Source of the DNA: Plectosphaerella cucumerina
Taxonomy: Eukaryota; Ascomycota; Sordariomycetes; Glomerellales; Plectosphaerellaceae
Assembly (NCBI GenBank): GCA_020746995.1
Contig: JAGPXD010000002.1
Location: 3,534,001 to 3,598,000, forward strand
DNA length: 64,000 bases
Direction: 5' to 3'
A program made the position numbers and the translations under genes. Position 1 is the first letter of the stretch. Every line of letters starts with the position of its first letter. Below are positions 55,442 through 64,000 of this stretch, in pieces. Below the pieces are notes generated by a model. The model was not told the DNA's origin. It saw only the letters and a list, made by a program, of their open reading frames with translations, and did no database searches.

Positions 55442-55487
55442 CGGTGTTACCCTCGGGTGCAACGACTGTTCCTTTCCGAATCACCAG

Positions 55488-56333
55488 CCTAGGTTGCCCG
55501 TCGCATCTCACGAAGCTCGGTTCTTACAATTGGCATCGTAAGTATCTCATGGACTTTCCTCGCCCAGAGCCGTGCCCCCCAAGAGCCATGCTAACAGGTC
55601 TAGGACCAACCACCTCCCTCGGCTGGCGATGAGGAATTTCTTCACTCCCTGATACCGTCTCAGGTAAAGTTCATCCGGGTGCATTTGCATTTGCCGATCT
55701 TCGACTGACACTCGGTTATTGCTTTCAGCGCCCTAAGTAACCTTTCGTGGAGCTTCGTCCTTGCCTCAATTCCACCATCAGTCTTCATCACCGTAAGTTG
55801 TACACTTGAATTCATCCAACCCGCTGATCACTGCCCTGCGGTCCCGTAATAGCGTGCAGTCATTTGACTAACATGATGGTATTTTTAGCACCCCGCACTT
55901 GCTTCTAAGCAGTGCTCTCACAACTGGCCCTGCCATGGCACGGGAAGACACGAGCATGCACTGATGCACGTTTCTGTTGGTGGCAATGATGGCAAACTCT
56001 CTCCCACATCCCACTGACAATTCTCAGTCCCGACCAGCCCCAAACCATCACATGTCAACACCAGGTGACATCATGGACTTCGCGTAAGTCAGTCACGCTC
56101 TCCGCCTTCGTTTCTTGTCTATCTGCTAACCCTGACGCAAGACTCGCATGAGCAACGGCATTTCGCCCTTACCAAGTCCATGGTTCCAGCACCAATTACC
56201 CGCCGTCAATCTCGACGATTGGCGACTTGAAAAGTCCATCGCCACCGCCTCGCGGCCCGCCCTCGGACAGGAAGACCCCAACGCAATAGGACGCGGCCGT
56301 CCTGGGCACGCCGCGCCGGGGGTCAGACGTTAA
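55488..56333 (+). ncRNA. Multi-intron transcript-like locus without a convincing ORF
   Basis: Four canonical introns occur in series on the plus strand: 55538-55603 (GTAAGT, branch GCTAAC, CTAG), 55664-55728 (GTAAAG...TTTCAG), 55793-55888 (GTAAGT, branch GACTAAC, TTTTAG) and 56084-56141 (GTAAGT, branch GCTAAC, CAAG). The exon between the first two is exactly 60 nt and open (DQPPPSAGDEEFLHSLIPSQ), but the next exon stops after three codons. Other exons close quickly. It may be a spliced non-coding RNA, a small-peptide gene or a decayed gene. The ends are guesses. Confidence 0.3.
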
Positions 56334-56471
56334 ACTGCCCCGTGTCGTTGCTCCATGGCGCCAGCTGAGCCATGTCTCTCCCTTTTCTCAACAACACTCT
56401 CACTCTCAATTCCCCAACGGCACGAGTGGTGCAGCAAGGATGGCTTCGGACATGGCCGAAAATGTCCAACC

Positions 56472-56800
56472 TCGGCGCAAGCCACCCTCCCGGCTGAGAA
56501 GCCAGCTGTGAGACTCTCAATCTTCTCACAGCAATATATCCTCAAAAACCCCAACTCGGCGAAAGCCACCTCCCCCCTCAAGGCTCGTGAGAGCTCTCAA
56601 TTTCTCTCATGAACCTTCTCAATCAACTTTTCTGGCGCAAGCCATTCTCCCCGGCTGTGAAGCCACCTTAGAGACTCTCAATCTCCCTCAACAACCTCAA
56701 AAACCTCAATGGCGCAAGCCATTCAACTCAACTTCTCTGGCGCAAGCCACTCTCTCTCTTGGCTGCAGAGCCAGTTGGACGACTTCGAACTCGTCCGACA
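56472..56800. repeat. Degenerate tandem repeat, ~79-bp period, GGCGCAAGCCA core
   Basis: Copies of CTCTGGCGCAAGCCA-type cores start at about 56475, 56556, 56633, 56710 and 56739. Most are followed by CTCCCCGGCTG.GAAGCCA and GAGACTCTCAATCT. The period is 77-81 bp except for a short last step of 29 bp. Confidence 0.75.
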
Positions 56801-57289
56801 AAACTTCTCAACAAACCCTCAATTCTTTCTCAAACCTTTGGAGACGCACGGAGCAGTGTCCTCTACATGTCATGCGCGGTCTGGCCACCGTCCTGACGAG
56901 TCTTTTCTCGTCTTCAACATTGACATTCAGAGAAGCAGGGGATATCGACACGGGGCATGGCTACCCGGGGTCGACGCGTGTGGCAAACAGGGTTAGTTTC
57001 AGGTGCGACGAAACCACTCCTTTGGGTGAACTAGACAGACTGCGAAAGTACGTAGCAGAATGATATGGTTCCTCAATTTGTTGCCTTTCAGACGTGACAT
57101 GTTCGAAGTGTGGGTGCAGAAACCAAAACACTATCGCGAGCAGGGAGACATGTTGTCTTCTGGTATCATCCATTGATATTCATTTGCCCTCCGGCATGCT
57201 ATCCAAGAACATCTACGTCAAGGAAATTGACACTACCTCCAACACCACGCTTTTCCGCAGATGACCTCAGCTCCTTTATAGACCGTAGA
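56801..57289. other. Intergenic region 3' of Zn2Cys6 gene
   Basis: This is 489 bp with no supported feature apart from the 3' flank of the minus-strand gene that ends at 57290. Confidence 0.4.
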
Positions 57290-59833
57290 TTACTGGTACC
57301 ACTGGTACTGTGTCCCCATCTGTCCTCCCATCCCGCCCTGGCCCTGCATCATCGGTGGTGATGCGCTAGTGCCTCTGTTCTGCTGCATGTTCACCTGTTG
57401 CGGCGCGTGGCCCTGCATCTGAGGAGGTGGAGGGGGTGGTGCCATCTGATACTGCTGTCTTGCCTGCACCTGCGGGGGTGACTGCTGATACTGCTGCAAA
57501 GGCTGAGGCTGCGGGGGCGACTGCTGGTATTGTTGTGGTGAATGCTGGATGTGCTGTTGTGGCGAGTGCTGAAGATGCTGCTGCGGCGATTGTTGGAGGC
57601 GTTGCTGCGGGGGTTGGTGCTGATTTTGCTGCTGAGCCTGATGTTGAGGTTGCTGCGAATACATCTGCTGCTTCGATTCGAGCCACTGTTGCGTCTCAGC
57701 CGACATGGTTTCGAGTGCCTCCTTGAGCTTTAGAGCGTTCTCCCATCGCTGGCCGTAGTGGTGCAGAACCTCAATGGCCTGCCTGAGGCACGTGAGAGCA
57801 CGTGTGACGTTGTCCGGCGGCGAGGATAGTTGACGGCGCGGCAGAGGCGGGGCAGGGATGGATCCCGGACGGGTGTAGGGCAGCTGGGGCATGACGCCGG
57901 CGAGGAGAGGTTCACAGTCGCCATTGAGCAGAGTAACAAGCTGGCTGGCGAGGAAGAAGACCTTGAGAGCGTCGTGGTAGGTGAAGAAGCCAACAGTGGC
58001 AGGGTCGGTGCGTGTCGTGGCGCCGTGCATGGTCGACATGTAGCTCACAATGTGCTCCAAAATGAGAGCTCGGGTGTAGTCCGTGAGGGTGGGCGCCCTG
58101 GTTGATGGGAAGAGACACAGGACGTATGAGTAGCGGAGCTCGAGGTCGAAGAGCTCTCGGATTGGGGCCGAGAGATTGGCGGGGAGGGACTCGCTCCATT
58201 CGCGCATCTCTTGACACATCTTCCACGTGAAGGTAACAGCACCTTCGAATGGAGTGGGCTCTGACTGGAAGAGGATCTGGTACCAGTGCGACTGCTTGCG
58301 ACGGAGCTCGAAGAGGGAAATAGCCGGATCCGCGTCTTGGGGTCCGAGACCCAGTCCAGCAAGGGGCATGACGGACTCGCGTCGTGTAGTCGAATTTCTG
58401 CGACCAGGAGAGCTGGTGGGGTAGGAGACGTCGATGGAGTCGTCGGAGAAGGAGAAGGCACGAGCATGTGCCATGCTGATGGATCTGCAGGCGGTTAGAT
58501 GCGTGGGAGGGACAGGGGGCTTTCGAGGGCTCACCTGTCAAGAGAGTAGACGCAGTAGAAGACGCACTGCCTGCTGTTGAGAGCTGCGGTGTCCGTGATG
58601 TTTCTCATCGAGGCCTCCTGGTGGAAACCTAGGTCGATGACGGCGCGGGATGCGACACCGATGAGATACCAGCTGTCGAAGTGTGCCGGGTCCAGCATCG
58701 AGTATTGGGTGAACAAAATGAGGGACTGAATCTGGGTCACATAGCCTGGTGCCAGGGCGCCATCGGCGAAAGGCAAGGCGCGGGCGACGAAGTCAACGGC
58801 CTTCTTGTAGTGATCATCGTCTCGGGATCGACTTTGGGCGACGTGGCCGATGGCAAGGACCATGTAGACGAGCCAGTAGTCGGCTTCCTTGATCTCGCGG
58901 GTGTCTTGCCGGTAAAGATCGTCCAGTGCGGCGAAAAGCTTGGTCTGTGAGAAGCAGGGAAGCATCGAGTAGACGTTCTTCATGTAGTACTGCACAACTG
59001 CGAGGGATTCATTCCGCGGCGGCAATGTCTCGTCCTGCGTCGTTGGGATGTCCTCATTTGCGGAGGCAGCGAGTACAAACTTTCCGAACGTCATGTTGCT
59101 CACATCCGTCTCAAAGTCGCGGGATGTCGCATCAACGGAACTGGGTGGGGTTAGCCTGGCGACAAAGGATGTCAGGCGCTCAAGGCAGTGGGTAAGACCT
59201 ACAAGTAGCCAAAATCTGAGATGAGGCTGTTGATGTCGGAGTCTTCCCGCTTCCTGGCGGCCTTTCGGTGGATCGCCGCGCGGATCTTGGCCAGCGAGTC
59301 TTTCCTGTCGAAATGAGCCGGGATATCGTCAGCCTCGTGAAGGTTGACCGAGGCTTTCCGTGACCTGGCAAACGCCAAGCGCTTCTCAAGCTTCTCTATC
59401 CTCAGCTCAAGAGCAGCGACATAGCTGCGAATGAGGTCAGCAGAGAACAGCCGAATAAGATGAGTGTCAGATGTACCTCCTCTCCTTGCCTCTGGCGAAC
59501 TGGTCATTGGCGCTGGAACATTCGCTCTCGCGACCGGCCTTCTCGCAGGCAGTGCATGCCGGAAGTTTGCCATCACACTGGAGAACGGGTGGTCAGCATG
59601 AAGGTCTGCATGTCATGAAGTTGCGACAAGCTCAAGCTCAATTGGAGCCCATCGATCGTACCTTGACCTTGGCAGCTCGACCTGCGGGGACGACGCACGT
59701 TAGCCTTGCATGAGAGGCGGGTACGAGGGCGTGACCACGCGACGAGGATGGGCGACGACTCACATCTAGAACATGCAGAAACAGGGCGAGAGACCCTGAG
59801 AAGGGGATTGTCCGAGAAGCTGGATCTCGGCAT
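57290..59833 (-). CDS. Zn2Cys6 transcription factor with Gln-rich C-terminus
   Basis: The six exons are 59764-59833, 59662-59681 (only 20 nt), 59477-59577, 59203-59424, 58535-59140 and 57290-58484, giving 737 aa. The zinc cluster has Cys at 21, 24, 31, 38, 41 and 50 (ACSRCRAAKVK | CDGKLPACTACEKAGRESEC), interrupted by two introns, one inside the Cys24 codon. A coiled coil (SYVAALELRIEKLEKRLAFA) and the fungal-specific domain (LPPRNESLAVVQYYMKNVYS, FYCVYSLDRSISMAHARAFS) follow. The last 120 residues are Gln/Pro/His-rich with repeated QQSPQQH and QQYQQSPPQ, a prion-like, likely activating tail. The 20-nt micro-exon is needed to give a proper cluster. Confidence 0.9.
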
Positions 59834-62345
59834 TGGAGAGGGGGTGGCTTGCCAGCCTGGCGACACGAGGTTGGAAGAAGCGTGGTGACAGGTGATTGAG
59901 GTCGGTTGGGAGATGAGATGACTTGTGACAGATGTCGAGTGTCGCAGAAGCCCAAAAGAGACCTCGGTCAGCGACGCGACGTTTCCCACGTGAGGAGTGA
60001 GGTGCGATGCGGCTGCTGCTTGTGCTACCGAGCTGTGGTGAGGGGCAGCGTCGCGCGATGACGATGAGGGACCGGACCCTTCACCGAGAGCAGTTGGGCG
60101 GGATTGAGATGTTCACTACCTGGCCTCTAGACTGCTTGTCGAAGGGCGGCGGCGTCAGCTCCGAGTGGTCGGCAGTATCCGATCAGAAGCTGAGCTGGTG
60201 ATGCTGGGCAGGCGGGTTCCTTGGTATGCCGAATGGTGAGGCTGACGACACGACAAGGCGCGGAATGGAGGCCGAAGGATGTGAGGCTGGCGCGACGGCG
60301 CGACGGGGGAAGCGGAACAGTCAGCGAAAGCGAAGCGGCAGACCAGAGAGCACGGCAAAGCCTTGGGCCCTTGGGGTGTCGGAGATGCGTTGTTTCACCC
60401 GCACGGACACGGCGTAGACAGACGCGCGCGCGGAAGCAAAGTCGTAGTCGTCAGTCGGAGATCGCCAGGCAAAGTGCCGTCCGGAGGGTAGCAGCTGGGT
60501 ATCGGACGCTTGGTTTGTCCAGTCCCGGTATGGCGCCAGCGGTTTCGATGCGCAGAAGCGAAGAGCGAAGACGAGACGAGTAACCGGTCTGAGCAGAGAA
60601 GGCATCCGCCTTTACTCGTCGCGGGCAGGGACGAGCGGGGGATCGACGATAAGGTTCCACTTGAGGGCCAACATCCAATTGTGTGATACTGATACCCTTT
60701 CTACTCCCGACGGGATCTTCCAGTCGTTGCCCGCTTTGCGTGCTGCAGTGCTGCGGTTGCGCTGTGCTGCCCTATCCCCTGCCCCGCCGCCCCTTCCCCG
60801 TCAAGTCAAGGGCGAGGCCGGGGTTCTCAGGGCTGCCGCTACGGGTTTGGTGCATAAAACCTCCCGAGCGTATCGGGGCATTTAGCGAGGCGGGGACCTG
60901 ACTCGCAGTCTCTGGGTCTCAAGCTCTCAAACTTGGACACCCAGAGGGGCGCTTACGAGGCAGGAGGCTCGTCTGTCGGCTGTCGCACGGGCACGGTCGA
61001 TCGTTACTCGTATACAATGACGAAGACGGGAGGCGAGATATTTCGGCTCATCTGACAGGGCGCTGTGGCTGGCAGTTGAGGGCGCAGGAGGCGTGCTGTG
61101 ATGTGAGCATGGGTGTTTCGCACCCAAGCACTGGCCACATCGGCGTTAAGCCTGGTTGGCATTTCAATATTGATTGTCCAGGTCTGCCGCCTGCTCGTAT
61201 ACTTGTACGGGGCAATGGTCGGTCCATCGCCGAGATGACCCCTCTGTTCTGCATCTTGGTTCCTTGCACCGTTCCTGGAGATCAACCTCGAACATCCATC
61301 CATCCCAGCGAGTTTGACAACCATGTGCCGAGAGAAGCATCTCGGGGTTGGTTTTGACTGGGCTTCGGCGGGTACTCCAGGGTGACATCGGGCGTGTCAG
61401 GTCGGATGCCCTGTCCCTGGCTTGTCAGTCCGGCAGGCCAAGGTCGAAGCAAGGTTCCGCCAAAAAGCGCCACCGAGACTCCATCACCTGCATCACATGG
61501 GTGGCCAATGACCCCGCTCTTCGCACTGTCCCCTTATACTGAGTCGCGCGCGGAGACCACCGTCCAGAATATGCACCAACACGGTCCCCCCATTCTTCCC
61601 CCTTTCGCCCAAGTGACCGTCGGAACTGCGGATCGCCTGCCACGGTCTGCTCGTACCGAACAGCACTCCATTTTGGGCATCGCTCGTCTCGTGCTTGCTG
61701 ACAGTGACTGCCAGTCTTGCCAGTGTGCTGCTCTCCCCCACCTCCGCCCCCCTCCACTGGCACCCCAACCCACGAATGGTCCCCCCCTTCTGCTTGCTTG
61801 GTCTTTGTTCAATGTGCGTCTGGCCAGTCTGACTAGCAACAGGACAGGTTCCGTTCACCATGACACTCGGAGACTAGCAGGCTTGCATCCCGTTCCTTCA
61901 GCGCGCTTGCTTCAAGTCGTCACATTGCCGCCGCCGCCGAGTCGGCTACAGAAGCACAGCACACCATCGCGGAAACGCAGCACCGCAGACGCCACAGATC
62001 CACGCTCCGGGAACTTGACCTTGCGACCCGTTCCGACTCGATAACCCTCGACCGACTCGACCTTGCAAGCGCGAGGCTCCGCCCAGTCCCCGTGCGGCTC
62101 TCCAGAAGACCACCACCAAGACCGCCCGTCCGTCCACTTCCTCCGAGTCGCCGACGCCGTGCCTACCCCCAATCGCGACCATATACTCAAGACTTCCGAC
62201 CTTTGCCTCAGCTGCATCCTACATCTCGCCGCCAGCCTTCGAACCGAAGCCGACAAACAGAGATAGCCAACATCTCGACTGACGGAGCACCGCACAAGCG
62301 CTTCCATCATATCCTAGGGCGCAACGCCCTTGCCTGCCGCCTCTC
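59834..62345. other. 2.5-kb divergent promoter region of two Zn2Cys6 genes
   Basis: The start codons of two regulators face away from each other across 2.5 kb. Short ORFs are numerous but without domain character. The 250 bp before 62346 are C-rich and leader-like. No RNA gene or repeat recognised. Confidence 0.45.
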
Positions 62346-64000
62346 ATGGACCCCGTCAATGTCTACCGGCAAGGCTTCAACTCCTACGTGCCCCCGCGGC
62401 AGCCGCACCTTCAGCAATATGCCCCTCGCCACGACCCCCGCCAGCCTTCGCCTCAGGATAGCCAAGATGACGGGGATGACGCTGCGCACCCCGCTCGTAT
62501 CGCCCACACGTTGACAGCGTGCTGCCGGTGTCGTCAGGTGAGATTCCGAGATACAGAAAACCCGGCCTGCACGCCGTTCGTCTCCTTTACTCCCAAGCTA
62601 ACCAATGCCGCGCATTACAGAGGAAGACGAGATGCGACCCTACCCTACCACGATGCCTCCCCTGCGAGCGATCCGGATCCATTTGCGAATACTTCGACGC
62701 CACAAAGGGCCGCAAGGTTGGCAGAAACTACGTCGTCAAGCTCCAAGCAAAGGTGCGCGAGCTCGAAAACGAACTCAACATGTACACCGATGAGGATAAC
62801 GACCGCCCCCGATCCAACGAGGATGTCGTACGACCCGGCGGCCTTGTGCGCCTGTCCCAATTCGACGCCGACGAAACCCCACGATATCTCGGTCCCAGCA
62901 GCGGCATCGCCATGACCCGCATTCTTGTTGAGCAGGCGAAGAAATTCACAGACTCCAAGCGTGTCTCTGACATGCTGCCCACCGTCCGCGCACGGCGGCA
63001 GACTCGCATGCAGTCCATCATCATGACGAACCCCAGGGCACCGCGGAAGAAGAGCTATCCCACCACCAGCGCCCACCCGGCTAGGAAACTGCCCGAAGGC
63101 GAGCTGAAGAACGGACTTATCGACATCTTCCTCCAAAGATGTAAGGCTCTTAGTGATACCGCCGCGTTCGTCATATGCTGACCCTTGCTTTCAACAGCCC
63201 AAACCTTCTGGCCTACCATGCACGAGGTGCAGCTGCAGCAAGATCTCAAGGATGTCTACAACGACGACACGGACCCCTACAAGAACTTCGTCGTGCGCAT
63301 GGTTTTTGCCATCAGCCTCCAAAAACTTGATATCAACTGGGCTGGTCTCGCCGACAGCTACTACCTAGCGGCCATGGAATACTTTGAAAAGGTCGTGCGG
63401 CCCAAGGACATCAAGACATTGCAGTGCCTGGCCCTCATCTGCCAGTATTCCCTCCTGACTCCGACAAGGGTCGCCATCTACTATGTCGTTGGACTCGCCA
63501 TCAAGATTTGCCAGGCCGAGGGCCTGACCGATGAGAAGACCATCTCCGCCGGCTACTCCATGGGCCTGATGGACCCCCTGACGCTCGACATGCGCCGCCG
63601 CCTGTCCCACGTCATCTTCTCCATGGACTTTGGACTCGCGCATTCCATGGGCCGCCCGAACGGCCTGTCAAAGAGCAATGACTTTATCGACGTTCAGCCT
63701 TTCGCCACGGTGGACGACAAGTTCATCACGGCCGAAGGCATCATGTCAGACCAGCCAAGCCCCAGGAAGCTCGTGTCCATCCACTTCTACAAGATGCGCC
63801 TGCTGCAAGCGGAGATCAAGCGCCAGCTGTACGAGAAGAAGCGCTCTGAGCCTCAAAACGAGACTCACCCTTGGTTCGCGACAATGGAAGGCAAGATCCA
63901 AGAGTGGCTCGACCAGTCACCACAAGACCCGGCCTGGTGCAAGCCTTGGTGAGTTTCCGCGGCATGAAGTCTAATATCTGGAATCAGAACTGACAGTGGA
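62346..64000 (+). CDS. Zn2Cys6 transcription factor, 3'-truncated by window end
   Basis: The exons visible are 62346-62537, 62621-63140 and 63198-63948. A fourth probably begins at 63997 (acceptor GACAG), so the gene runs out of the window. The zinc cluster has Cys at 59, 62, 69, 76, 79 and 86 (CCRCRQ | RKTRCDPTLPRCLPCERSGSIC), split by intron 1. GRNYVVKLQAKVRELENELN is the dimerisation coiled coil. The regulatory domain has LIDIFLQR, TFWPTMHEVQLQQDLKDVY, LQCLALICQYSLLTPTRVAI and MRRRLSHVIFSMDFGLAHSM. About 490 residues are seen; family members are commonly 700-900 aa. Confidence 0.9.

Noticed and set aside
1..64000. Secondary-metabolite gene cluster
   Set aside because: Oxidoreductases, pumps and regulators are present, but no PKS, NRPS, terpene or DMAT synthase was found, and the genes are spread among unrelated housekeeping loci.

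Overview
The window is nuclear DNA from a filamentous ascomycete (Pezizomycotina), most likely a plant-associated Sordariomycete. The evidence is many short spliceosomal introns (46-97 nt, one of 252 nt) with GTRNGT donors, CTRAC branch sites and YAG acceptors. The gene set agrees: five complete or partial Zn2Cys6 regulators, a HET-domain protein, a PTH11-type seven-helix receptor, a GH7-CBM1 cellobiohydrolase, and MFS and PDR-type transporters. The genus is inference; Colletotrichum-like genomes would fit. Every multi-exon model was built by hand by joining frames at canonical splice sites, and each complete model sums to a whole number of codons. Layout: 0.26-0.37 kb holds an intron-containing tRNA-Met. 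0.6-1.5 kb is a short regulator-like gene. 1.9-5.2 kb is a convergent SDR / FAD-oxidoreductase pair with a hAT-like MITE between the two stop codons. 7.4-9.9 kb holds a PTH11-like receptor and an acidic cell-surface protein. 12.7-13.7 kb encodes a STAND-N-terminal-like protein without an NTPase. 13.9-14.5 kb holds a satellite array and a coding remnant. 14.8-23.0 kb is a Zn2Cys6 factor divergent from a full PDR-type ABC transporter. 23.6-31.6 kb carries an Hsp70-like ATPase, a coiled-coil protein and a 14-TM-class MFS pump. 31.9-32.3 kb is a second MITE built around the same 17-bp satellite. 32.6-38.4 kb carries GH7-CBM1 and a SNF5-family chromatin-remodelling subunit. 38.5-41.5 kb holds a degraded-looking locus and a secreted CAP/PR-1 protein fused to an expansin-like double-psi beta-barrel. 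42-50.2 kb carries an MFS transporter, an AflR-like regulator, a HET protein and a GH36 alpha-galactosidase. 51.2-64 kb holds three more Zn2Cys6 genes around a 3.6-kb stretch of degenerate repeats and introns without a convincing ORF. Functionally this is a patchwork of environmental sensing (PTH11), carbohydrate attack (GH7, GH36, CAP-DPBB), efflux (PDR, two MFS) and self/non-self recognition (HET, STAND-like), with regulators beside likely targets: a Zn2Cys6 factor diverges from the ABC transporter and another from the alpha-galactosidase. There is no PKS, NRPS or terpene synthase, so it is not a secondary-metabolite cluster. The most unusual items are the CAP-DPBB fusion, the two 9 x 17-bp satellite arrays (one inside an intact 352-bp MITE with 10-bp target duplications), and the SNF5 zinc-finger intron that stays in frame if retained.
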